48,452 nucleotides of DNA, taken from assembly GCA_945878575.1 (NCBI GenBank), contig CAMDUB010000014.1:1-48452 (forward strand), given 5' to 3'. This DNA comes from Phycisphaera mikurensis NBRC 102666. Its GTDB lineage: Bacteria > Planctomycetota > Phycisphaerae > Phycisphaerales > SM1A02. A program made the position numbers and the translations under genes. Shown in pieces: positions 35,301 through 43,059 of the stretch. The notes under the pieces were generated by a model. It was not told the origin of the DNA and did not search any database. It saw nothing but the letters and a program-made list of their open reading frames with translations. Position 1 is the stretch's first letter. Every line of letters starts with the position of its first letter.

Positions 35301-38300
35301 ACGCGACATTCCTGGTGGCGAGAGCCAAGTGGAAGTGACCAGCGATCGTCGTACTGGAACATTGATTGTCAGCGCACCGGATTCATTGATTGCAGTTGCC
35401 GATCAACTGGTTGCACAACTTGACGCGGCTCCGGCGGTCGCTGGCGCCGACACTCAGCAAGTCCGCGTCCACGCACTGACATTTGCGGATGCCAATCAAC
35501 TGGCGCCTGCGCTGCAGCAAGCTTCTGCCGCTATGCCGAGTCCCGCAACACAGGATCCGATGAAGGTTTCCATTGTTCCAGCGACTGGCTCCAACGCCCT
35601 GATTCTCACAGGAATCGCCCCAGACCTTGATGCCATTGAGAAATTGATCGACCCGCTCGATAAGAATGGAACGGCGGATACCGCGCAAGTGAAGACGGTC
35701 ATGCTCAAGCATGCTCGCGCGGAAACGCTTGCGCCGCTGGTGGAGCGGCTGCTCTCAGATCGTGCCATGATGAGTCTGCGCGACATGCCGCAGAGTCTTC
35801 GTCAGGAATACTTGCGCCGCGGTATTGATCGGGCGCCGGTACGTGTTGCCGCTGACACTCGACTGAATGCAGTCATCATTAGCGGCCCTCCTGCGGTACT
35901 GGAAACCGCCGATCAGATGGTGGCACAACTTGATGCAGAATCGGTGCCGCAAGGTGGCGCGCCAGAAGTGCGAGTGGTCACACTGCGAAATGCCGAAGCG
36001 GCAGAGATTGCGCAGACGATCACGCAGATGTTTGCCAACGATCCATCCGGCGCAGCTGCCCCATTGGTCACCGTCAATGCCAGTTCGAACAGTTTGATTG
36101 TCCGTGCCACCGAGGCGCAGCACACGCAGATAGAAGGCGTGATTGAGCAGGTCGACGCCGCAGCAGGAGTATCGGGCCGGGAGATGCGCACGGTCGCCAT
36201 TGATCCATCACGCGGTGACGCCTCAGAGCTTGCACGCATGTTGGAGCGATCATTGAATCGCGAAGGCGGCGGTGGCGCAGAAGTAGTAACGATGGAAGAG
36301 TTGATGAAGCGCGCACAGCAGACCAAGCCTGCCTCTACTGGTGTGCCATCTTCTGAGTCTCGATCCACGCAGTCATCCTCTCCTGCACCCGCACCTACAG
36401 CGACGCGCCCCCCCGCAAATTCGCCTGCGCCCGCTGCGAAGCCGGCTGCACCCGCCGTGGCTCCCGCAGTTGCGCCTTCCCCCGCAACGACCAACCCCGC
36501 TGTTCCAGGACAGCGTTCCGCTCCGCTTCCACAACCGAGCGCACGCTCGCAAGCCACTCCGCGCGCGCCGCGATTTGCAGCAGCGCTTCTTGCAACGGCG
36601 CTTGCGCAGTCGAGCGGTGGAATGAATCAGGCAGCAGCGATCGATCAAGATGATGACACGCGCGTCACCATTACGGTTGATCCAAAGACCAACAGTTTGG
36701 TGATCGTTGGTTCAAAGCGCGCAGTGGAGCGCGCGCAGCGACTTGCTCAGCAAGCGCAGCAGTCCATCGCGCCGGCTGGAAGCGTGGTGCGCGTGGTGCA
36801 GCTACCTGCTAGTGCCGATACAGCCGCGCTTCGCGAGGTGGTGCTGCAAACAGTGGCAGTGATGACCCCCGCCGGCGGGCGCATTGGTGACATCGCTCGT
36901 CGCTCATCGGTAGTTGCTGATCCACAAGGCGGAACGCTGGTGATTTCTGCACCCGAGCGCGACATCGATCAGATTCTTGATGCCACCGCAAAAATCGTTG
37001 CCGGTGCAAAGGGCACTGAGCCCACCAACAAGCCGGTTCTTCGCACGTTCACACTTTCGCAAGCGCGGGCGGTGAAGTTAGCGAACACGCTGCAGCAATT
37101 GTTCGGCAGCCGCCGCGGTGCTAATCCGCTTGCCGCTCCGCAATTTAGTGCCGACGAACGTACCAACACGCTCATGGTCACCGCCTCTCCAACAGCACTT
37201 CTCGAAGTAGAAGAGTTGGTTGCCAAGCTTGACACCGGTTCGCCCGCCGCGGACGTTCAGGTCAAGACCTTCGTTCTTACGCACGCGCAAGCGGATGAAT
37301 TGGTGTGGACACTTCGGCAGCTGTTGTCGGCTCGAACCGACTCGCAGGGAATTCGTCTTGATGCTGACCGGGCGAGCAACCGCTTGATTGTCGCGGGAAG
37401 TGCAGACCAAATCGCCACTGCAACGCAACTCCTGGCAGAACTCGACCGACCATCCGATGTGGTTCGCACCACCGAGTTCCTGACTTTGAAGCACGCGGAA
37501 GCACAAAAAGTTCGCGAGGCACTCGGCTACTTCTATGGCCCTGATGCGGTTGATGCTGAGACCCCAGGCCGCCGAGCGGTACGCATCGTCACTGACCCCG
37601 CTACTAATTCGCTGGTAGTAAGTGCCCCCAAAGAGGAATGGGACGGCTTGCGTTCCATGATCAACAAGCTTGATAGCGAAGATTATGACTCCAACTTGCA
37701 GCTGCGGGTCTTCTCATTGCGGTACGCGCAGGCAACCAGCGTAGCCACCGCCATCAACACAGCGTTCAAGGGCGACCAGCAAGAGCGGCAGCAGGTAGCG
37801 CCCGTCGGACCCGATGGTCGACCGATGCGACAAGCCCCGGCGTATCTCGTCAAGGGCGAGAGTTGGGTGAGTGCTGTGGCGGACGCGGGGACCAATTCGG
37901 TGATTGTCAGTGCAAGCCGCAAGAACCTCAGCAAGATTGAGGCGATCGTTCAGCAGTTGGATGCAGAGCAAGTGGCCGACCTTCCCGCGCCGCGTCTGAT
38001 TCCTGTACTTGAAGGACACAGCCCCACGCAAATTGCCGCAGCGCTTCGCACGGTTTTTGCGCCAGCCGATGGCCAACCGCGGGGAATTCATTCGCCGCGC
38101 ATCGTGCCGGATGAGACAGCTGGAACCATCATCATTCGCGCTGATGACAAGGACTACCAAGACATGGCCGCACTGGCCGCAACGCTGCAGGGCATGCGCC
38201 CAGAAGCCAGTGGTTCGCTGTTCATGGTGGAGTTGAAGCACCTCTCCGCCGATGCCGCTGCGCAGACCGTCAATGGTCTTGGTCTGACGTCCGCAGGTGC

Positions 38301-41300
38301 CACTGATCCCAAAGGTCGAGTTGTTCGTGGACCCGTCAAGGTGTTTGCGGTCCCGGGGCGGAACTCGTTGGCGATTGCTGCGCTTCCAGAAGATCGCGCA
38401 CTGATTGCCGATCTGGTCGCTGGCATCGATACCGAGCCAACGTGGGCACAGAGCGAAGGCGAGTTGGTGCGCCTCAGCAAGGCGGCAGCGCCGGCTGTGG
38501 CAGCCTCACTGCAGAAGATGATTGATGCGGCGGCAACGCCTGGGGCAAATAGCCTTGCCAAGGCGTTGCAGGAGCAAGTGCGGCGATTGCGCATTCGTCG
38601 CAGCGGCATGCTGACGGCAGACCTGATGTTGGACCTCACCAAGCCACTCAAACTGGTGGCTGACGAGAAGACCAATTCGATCATGGTGACGGGTGCCAAG
38701 GAAAATGTTGAAGCGGCACGCGAACTGATTGCCATGCTTGATGATGTGCCGATGACCGGCTCAGTCACGATGCGGATTCTGCCGATGCGGAACATTGACG
38801 CGCAAGAGTTTGCCACGGTGGTACGCGAACTCTTCGCGCAGGGTAAATCACTTGGAAAGATTCCCGGCACGACACTCACCGGCGCACCGCAGGGCGATGT
38901 TGGAACCGCGCTCGCTGATGACTTTGCGCTCACCGTAGTCGAGCGCACCAATACCGTGATCGTTGCTGGTCGCGACGAAGCGGTGGCGCTGGTGGAAGCC
39001 ATGCAACAGCGGCTCGACACCACCGATGCGTCGGCTGCTTCAGCGGTTCGAAGTTATCCATTGAATCGCGCGGGCGCCACGGCGGTCTCGCAGCGACTGG
39101 AACAGTTCTTCAATGCCCAAGCGCAACAGAAGAACTTTCGCCCAGAAGACAAGGTTCGCATGGTGGCTGATGACCGCACCAACACGCTGGTGGTGAGTAC
39201 TTCACAGCGAAGCTTCTCAGTACTTGAGGAACTCTTGAAGCAACTCGACCGGGAAATCCCCGCTGATCTACGCGAACTCAAGCTGGTGCAATTGACCCAC
39301 GCGAGCGCCACACGCCTGGCCCCGCTCATCCAGCAGCTCATGGATTCGCGCCTCGAACGCGTACGTGCTGCCGAGCCACGCGCCGCCGACTTGCAGAAAG
39401 TGACAATTCTGGCTGACGAACAAGCCAATGCGCTGCTGGTTTCCGGCGGCGCCGATGCGTTTGATGTCATCAAGGGAATTGTTTCGCAGCTTGACACCTT
39501 GGAGCGCACCGATGTTGCCCCGCTCCACGTATTGCCGATGAAGCGCGGCAACCTTGATCGCGTTGCTACTGCCGTCAATCAAATCATGGACCGCCGTTAC
39601 GCAGACATGCCGCAGACCGTGGCCAAGCGTGCGCGTCCCTTGGTGATGACCGACCCACGCTCCAACTGCTTACTGATTGCCGCAACGGAACCCGATTTCA
39701 AGGACATCGAAAGTCTGGTAGCACGCATCGAGGAGCAACCAACGGACCCAGCGGTCGCTCTTCATGTCATCCCGGTCCAAGGTGTTCGGGTGGAAACTAT
39801 CGCTTCGCGCTTGCAGACGGTGATGCGCGAACGCATGGCCACGCTCGGTGACACAGCGCGTCCATCGGACCGTATCTCCATTGAGAGCGACCTTGCCACC
39901 AACACGTTGATTGTTGCTTCCAGCCACGAGAATGCGGAGATCATCAAACAGTTGATTGATAGCCTGAAATCAGTGGGAAACGACAGTGCGCTCACCCGTG
40001 ACTTCCAGACAATCCAGCTGAAGAAGAGCCGAGCCACGGACATCGTGCAGTTGCTCGACAACATGTACATCCGCGAAGAGAATCGCCGTCGCGGCAACGA
40101 CAGCGTTCGCGCCATTGTTGATAGCCGAACCAATGCCGTGATTCTTTCAGGTGCGGCTTCTGACATCACCACCATGAGCAAGATTGTTGGCGAGCTGGAA
40201 GCAACCAAGCCGCTGGAAGTGGTAGAGATCAAGTACATCCAACTGAAGAGTGCCAACGTGCTGGAACTCATCAGTCTGATTGACAGCGTCCTCTCTGGTA
40301 ATTCACTGGCCTCGCGCGGTACGCAGCAGGCCACTATTGTGCGCTATCTCAAGCAAATGCCCGGCGTCGATACCGAGAGCGCGGAAATGGAAATCAACGC
40401 CGCGGTACGGCAGTCCATCAGCCTGACTCCAGACATTCGCTCCAACACGGTGATCGTGCGTGCACCCAAGGACTCCATGGACTTGGTTGAGAAGATGATC
40501 GAAGACCTTGATCACGATGACAGCTCTGCCCAGAATGTTCGGGTGATCCGCATGGCTCACGCCGAAGCAGAGAGCGTCTTGGAGATTCTGAACGAACTGT
40601 TCCGCTTGAAAAAGCAGGGAAATCTGTACGTTCTGAAGCCGCGCGACGGTGGAACACCACCCTCTGCCGATGGCGCAACGCCCGGGACTGCACCAGAGAA
40701 CGCCGGCCGATCAACCACCATTGCGGGCCTGGAACTGAACATGGTCCCCGATGAGCGTCAAGAGCTTTCCATTACTGTGGACCCGCGCACCAATAGCCTG
40801 CTAGTGAGCGGCACACCAAACTATCTGAGTGCGGTGGAGAAGGTAGTGAAGGAGTTGGACACGGATCAATTTGGTAACCGTGATCAGCATATTGTTCGTC
40901 TGAAGAACGCAACCGCTATTGAGGTGGCAGAGACGCTCACTAAATTTGCGGACGGCGAGCGAAACAAACTTCTGGAGGTGTACGGAAACAATCGGCAAGC
41001 TGCCTCAAGTCGTCTGCTTGACGCACAGGTCACCGTTGTTGGCGATCAGAAGTCAAACTCAGTGCTGCTCACCGGCAGCCCGCGTTACGTGGAGAAGCTG
41101 AAGGGCGTCATAAAGGAGCTTGACGTTGACCCGCCGCAAGTGTTGATTCAGGTGATGTTGGCCGAAGTGACCTTGGTCGACAATGAGGACATTGGTGTTG
41201 AATTCTCACGCATCGACTATGGTGATGGCTATTACTCAGCGGGCGGATTTGGCCTGAATAAGACTGGATTTGGCACGTTGCAGCCCAAGGCTCCCGGTCT

Positions 41301-42237
41301 GGTTGGTCTCGCTCCAGCACTGTTCTCCGGTATCGGAATTCCCAACATCGCCGTGGGTGGACCCGACTTTGATTTGCTGATCAACGCATTGGCATCACAG
41401 AACCGCGTGCAGATGCTTTCAAACCCAAGCGTCATGGTGGCGAACAACACGCGTGGTCGTATTCAGGTTGGTGAAACCATCCGAGTTCCTGATGCAGTCA
41501 CCGTCAGTGCTGCTGGACAGCAGAGCGCAGTCAGTGCAGAAGAAGTGGGTGTCATTCTTGAGGTCACGCCATCCATTAACCCCGATGGATTTGTGAAGAT
41601 GGCAGTGGAGCCAGAAATCAGTCGATTGAGTAAGCAGACGGTGGACATTTCGGAAAACTTCCGCAGTCCCATCATCGAGCGTCGCCGTGCCAACACCACC
41701 GTCACCGTTCGCGATGGAGAGACCGTAGTCATCGGCGGTCTCATCAATGATCGCTACGAGCGCTCGGACCGCAAGATTCCAATCTTGGGCGACATTCCCA
41801 TCATTGGCCTAGCGTTCCGGCAAAAGACCGAGACCACCGTGAAGACAGAACTGCTGATTGTCTTGCGACCGCACGTGGTTCGCACGCCGCAGCGCATGCA
41901 GCAGATCACTGAGGAGTCTGTCGGTCGTATGTCCTTGCAGCCTGGTCTCAAGGAACAGATTCGTAAGGCAGAACTCAAGGGCACCCAAGGCAGATACAAC
42001 GACAAGGGCGAGTGGGTCGATCCGATCGGCGCGCCATCCGAGGGCCCAGCCGCCGATGGTGACGCGCCTATGCCAACGAACGGCGACTCGACGCTGATCA
42101 TGCCCGTCACGTCAGAGCCTGGCGAGCAAGTCACCACCAAAGAAGCCAACGGCAGCATCACCATTGGTCCAAAGTTGCCAGCACCCAGCGCAGAACCTCC
42201 GTCACCGACTGATCCGATTACACCAAAGGCACCATGA
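32350..42237 (+). CDS. gspD: Giant secretin, GspD-like, about 32 N1-type domains (3295 aa)
   Basis: A signal peptide (MNTKISNASRMIPEVLAVLA, cut near VVAA) is followed by an N0-like domain (about 80-158, FAFKGQSWDQILDYF). Then come about 32 N1-type repeats (residues 178-2929) and a classic secretin domain (about 2930-3180: QVLIQVMLAEVTLVDNEDIG, GVILEVTPSINPDGFVK, the VPILGDIPIIG-type segment, and TELLIVLRPHVV). A roughly 110-residue tail ends the protein. Normal GspD has 650-700 residues with N0-N3. The frame is unbroken for 9.9 kb. An upstream GTG (32332) overlaps the previous stop; the ATG at 32350 gives a better signal peptide. Secretins are multimeric outer-membrane pores whose N domains stack as rings in the periplasm. 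This one would form a very long periplasmic tube (inference). One N repeat carries a Pro/Ala linker (about 1327-1432). Confidence 0.93.
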   Translation: MNTKISNASRMIPEVLAVLAVSATTLTTPVVAAHTSNLANTSADPAAVLAPAARVAPIAMIAPTADAASTMQDAPAPTSGGIRFAFKGQSWDQILDYFSRTTSLPIVRETEVPKGSVDFISARAYTLPEALSTLNQLLQTQNVMLRVEKDKLYLQKLSDMKRENIPTFVNELPATVTDDTIVTLMLPLKTARVGPISTQLANLVGTYGSVTALEPQNSLILVETAGQVRRMLKMIDSIDHAEPDNEVRFYPLRHAKANTLIASLSSLIGQRQVEYVIGADGKKTKIEESKMEGLSMTADERTNAIVARGVRSRLLQLADVIELLDVPSGGSAAAGVPGAPAAVTRSVRTVMLRGVTPTEAKLRLDELYATLPKELKPTVLAMDEVGKLAIVGPSQSVAEGAALIEALDGDRRVPGSARVDDIDPQTVTLIPLRNADATSIIPQIRDLQTAAQRKVVTIAAGPDGRSVIVSALSSESEQVRRIVDILDQAGRIERRTQVLKVQAAKPADTIEAAKRILASERDPRSPEGALDIDVARDGRTLTVAGTQAAIARFEQALKLAEQATVVERSTRVFELKYAQASKVAPALQQMAKQILTPKDDTQYAEPQIEGIDTLRQLSVTGTEEQLKSIATLVATLDRADRTGRMVAVRQAKASEMATSVRDLVAKTQVDDPSHPFTPPTIEPIEQTNSLWIVGEPAQLAAVEEVIRQLDTVTPGQLPPLRLLQVRAADASQMAQLLTARYDQRPADLRREKPVRVDADTATNTLIVTAHEEVFPEIREFIESVNRSGEKDGQRETVIIPLRVGRAVEVAAALDKLYPQPPMPLDARGRPLPHLQKQKDIFISADAATNTVIVECPGERKAQFEAIVAQLDRIEAPPQAGVRTWRIDRGDLDKIAASIRGLAQSGALAAPSVAGRKSPEVTVQVESASRTLIVTGDEAAFAKVDAVVKELQGVPAAGFKTYVLKSGRTDQVSSLLKQVLTTRARRDIPGGESQVEVTSDRRTGTLIVSAPDSLIAVADQLVAQLDAAPAVAGADTQQVRVHALTFADANQLAPALQQASAAMPSPATQDPMKVSIVPATGSNALILTGIAPDLDAIEKLIDPLDKNGTADTAQVKTVMLKHARAETLAPLVERLLSDRAMMSLRDMPQSLRQEYLRRGIDRAPVRVAADTRLNAVIISGPPAVLETADQMVAQLDAESVPQGGAPEVRVVTLRNAEAAEIAQTITQMFANDPSGAAAPLVTVNASSNSLIVRATEAQHTQIEGVIEQVDAAAGVSGREMRTVAIDPSRGDASELARMLERSLNREGGGGAEVVTMEELMKRAQQTKPASTGVPSSESRSTQSSSPAPAPTATRPPANSPAPAAKPAAPAVAPAVAPSPATTNPAVPGQRSAPLPQPSARSQATPRAPRFAAALLATALAQSSGGMNQAAAIDQDDDTRVTITVDPKTNSLVIVGSKRAVERAQRLAQQAQQSIAPAGSVVRVVQLPASADTAALREVVLQTVAVMTPAGGRIGDIARRSSVVADPQGGTLVISAPERDIDQILDATAKIVAGAKGTEPTNKPVLRTFTLSQARAVKLANTLQQLFGSRRGANPLAAPQFSADERTNTLMVTASPTALLEVEELVAKLDTGSPAADVQVKTFVLTHAQADELVWTLRQLLSARTDSQGIRLDADRASNRLIVAGSADQIATATQLLAELDRPSDVVRTTEFLTLKHAEAQKVREALGYFYGPDAVDAETPGRRAVRIVTDPATNSLVVSAPKEEWDGLRSMINKLDSEDYDSNLQLRVFSLRYAQATSVATAINTAFKGDQQERQQVAPVGPDGRPMRQAPAYLVKGESWVSAVADAGTNSVIVSASRKNLSKIEAIVQQLDAEQVADLPAPRLIPVLEGHSPTQIAAALRTVFAPADGQPRGIHSPRIVPDETAGTIIIRADDKDYQDMAALAATLQGMRPEASGSLFMVELKHLSADAAAQTVNGLGLTSAGATDPKGRVVRGPVKVFAVPGRNSLAIAALPEDRALIADLVAGIDTEPTWAQSEGELVRLSKAAAPAVAASLQKMIDAAATPGANSLAKALQEQVRRLRIRRSGMLTADLMLDLTKPLKLVADEKTNSIMVTGAKENVEAARELIAMLDDVPMTGSVTMRILPMRNIDAQEFATVVRELFAQGKSLGKIPGTTLTGAPQGDVGTALADDFALTVVERTNTVIVAGRDEAVALVEAMQQRLDTTDASAASAVRSYPLNRAGATAVSQRLEQFFNAQAQQKNFRPEDKVRMVADDRTNTLVVSTSQRSFSVLEELLKQLDREIPADLRELKLVQLTHASATRLAPLIQQLMDSRLERVRAAEPRAADLQKVTILADEQANALLVSGGADAFDVIKGIVSQLDTLERTDVAPLHVLPMKRGNLDRVATAVNQIMDRRYADMPQTVAKRARPLVMTDPRSNCLLIAATEPDFKDIESLVARIEEQPTDPAVALHVIPVQGVRVETIASRLQTVMRERMATLGDTARPSDRISIESDLATNTLIVASSHENAEIIKQLIDSLKSVGNDSALTRDFQTIQLKKSRATDIVQLLDNMYIREENRRRGNDSVRAIVDSRTNAVILSGAASDITTMSKIVGELEATKPLEVVEIKYIQLKSANVLELISLIDSVLSGNSLASRGTQQATIVRYLKQMPGVDTESAEMEINAAVRQSISLTPDIRSNTVIVRAPKDSMDLVEKMIEDLDHDDSSAQNVRVIRMAHAEAESVLEILNELFRLKKQGNLYVLKPRDGGTPPSADGATPGTAPENAGRSTTIAGLELNMVPDERQELSITVDPRTNSLLVSGTPNYLSAVEKVVKELDTDQFGNRDQHIVRLKNATAIEVAETLTKFADGERNKLLEVYGNNRQAASSRLLDAQVTVVGDQKSNSVLLTGSPRYVEKLKGVIKELDVDPPQVLIQVMLAEVTLVDNEDIGVEFSRIDYGDGYYSAGGFGLNKTGFGTLQPKAPGLVGLAPALFSGIGIPNIAVGGPDFDLLINALASQNRVQMLSNPSVMVANNTRGRIQVGETIRVPDAVTVSAAGQQSAVSAEEVGVILEVTPSINPDGFVKMAVEPEISRLSKQTVDISENFRSPIIERRRANTTVTVRDGETVVIGGLINDRYERSDRKIPILGDIPIIGLAFRQKTETTVKTELLIVLRPHVVRTPQRMQQITEESVGRMSLQPGLKEQIRKAELKGTQGRYNDKGEWVDPIGAPSEGPAADGDAPMPTNGDSTLIMPVTSEPGEQVTTKEANGSITIGPKLPAPSAEPPSPTDPITPKAP
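32881..41136 (+). repeat. Array of about 32 N1-type secretin domains (protein repeat)
   Basis: Each unit has a first strand and helix of the kind VxxLxxAxAxxLAxxL, followed by VxADxRTNTLIV and xxIxxLD. By hand the unit starts are 32881, 33082, 33376, 33616, 33826, 34045, 34270, 34498, 34726, 34978, 35215, 35449, 35677, 35962, 36175, 36775, 37027, 37249, 37459, 37690, 37975, 38209, 38443, 38755, 39031, 39262, 39508, 39745, 39982, 40213, 40525 and 40876; the secretin domain begins at 41137. Most are 70-95 codons apart. The unit at 36175 spans 200 codons because of a Pro/Ala-rich insert (about 36330-36650). The units are well diverged in DNA, so the array is old and not an assembly artefact of identical repeats. 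The count may be off by one or two. Confidence 0.85.
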
Positions 42238-42812
42238 ATTCCTCGCCATACATCTGCCTTGCGCTCGGTGCGTTGCTCAGTCTGACTGGTTGCGAGACTG
42301 TTTCCAAGGAAACATCGGACGGTCGTCCCATGCCGCCGCGCGCACGCGTTCCACAGACGGCTCCGGAGGGCGTGGCGGTCAACGCGATGAGCGTCTTGTA
42401 TGCACCGAAACCAACCGATAGCGACGCTAACGGTCGCCCCGATCGGCTCAGCATTGAGCTCTACCTCTTTGCGCGGCCGTACCCAACGCCTATTTGGCGC
42501 GAGGGCACTTTGAATGTCGCGGCGTATCGCATGGGCACCGCGGGTTCGGCAACGGCGCCGGGCGATCACCCAATGCATGTCTGGAGTATTCCCACGCGCG
42601 ATCTTGATCTTGGCAGATTTCGCAGCCTGATCGGTGAGGGATATCGATTCCAGGTTTCGCTCCTTGATGATGGCGGCAATGATCTCATTGATGGCACGGC
42701 CATTGACTTCGTGACATGGTTTCGTCCATCGTCTGGCGCGGCGCCCATTTGGTCGGACGGGGTTCGCTCCATTGCCTTTGAACCAATGGCATCCGGCGAG
42801 GTTCGCCAGTAA
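42234..42812 (+). CDS. Lipoprotein coupled to the secretin (192 aa), possible pilotin
   Basis: A lipobox LSLTGC with Cys20 follows a short hydrophobic stretch, giving a lipid-anchored protein. The start ATG overlaps the secretin stop (ATGA), so the two are made in a fixed order. The mature part is small and beta-rich with a PTDSDANGRPDRLSIELYLF segment, and contains no catalytic motif. In other T2SS a lipoprotein (pilotin) takes the secretin to the outer membrane. The position and anchor fit, the sequence does not match GspS or AspS, so this is inference. It ends 9 bases before a strong hairpin. Confidence 0.8.
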   Translation: MNSSPYICLALGALLSLTGCETVSKETSDGRPMPPRARVPQTAPEGVAVNAMSVLYAPKPTDSDANGRPDRLSIELYLFARPYPTPIWREGTLNVAAYRMGTAGSATAPGDHPMHVWSIPTRDLDLGRFRSLIGEGYRFQVSLLDDGGNDLIDGTAIDFVTWFRPSSGAAPIWSDGVRSIAFEPMASGEVRQ

Positions 42813-42842
42813 AAACGAAATCGCCCGGCGATGAACCGGGCG
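42811..42842 (-). terminator. Bidirectional terminator between T2SS operon and tRNA-Gln
   Basis: The stem CGCCCGG (42822-42828) pairs with CCGGGCG (42836-42842), 7 bp with a 7-base loop. Read on the minus strand it is followed by ATTTCGTTTTT, a good U-tail for the tRNA transcript. On the plus strand it lies just after the lipoprotein stop and is followed by TTCTGTGT, a weaker tail. Confidence 0.8.
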
Positions 42843-42867
42843 TTCTGTGTGCACGCAGAGAGTTAAA

Positions 42868-42938
42868 CTGGGAATCTAGGATTCGAACCTAGACAAACTG
42901 AGTCAGAGTCAGTTGTGCTACCGTTACACCAATTCCCA
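42868..42938 (-). tRNA. tRNA-Gln (anticodon CTG)
   Basis: The minus-strand cloverleaf is complete. The acceptor is TGGGAAT/ATTCCCA, the D stem GTG/CAC, the anticodon stem ACTGA/TCAGT with loop CTCTGAC (anticodon CTG, reading CAG), and the T stem CTAGG/CCTAG with loop TTCGAAT. The discriminator base is G and no CCA is encoded. The TTCGAAT and D-loop features are normal for bacterial tRNA-Gln. Confidence 0.95.
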
Positions 42939-42953
42939 AATCGTGAACCGAAG

Positions 42954-42959
42954 ATTCTA
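42954..42959 (-). promoter_or_regulatory. Candidate -10 element of tRNA-Gln
   Basis: On the minus strand TAGAAT lies 15 bases before the tRNA 5' end. A convincing -35 at the right distance was not seen. Confidence 0.4.
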
Positions 42960-43059
42960 GCGCGGGCATGTCGCAGGGGGAAGCGGCTGTTCGATGCCGA
43001 TAAACCCAATATGGACTCTCTTGCAGCGTCCGTGGCACTTCGTTTCGGACCGCGATCCG

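Noticed and set aside
32350-42237. CRISPR-like or DNA-level tandem repeats inside the secretin gene
   Set aside because: The repeats exist only at protein level. The DNA of the units is diverged, with variable lengths and no identical spacers.
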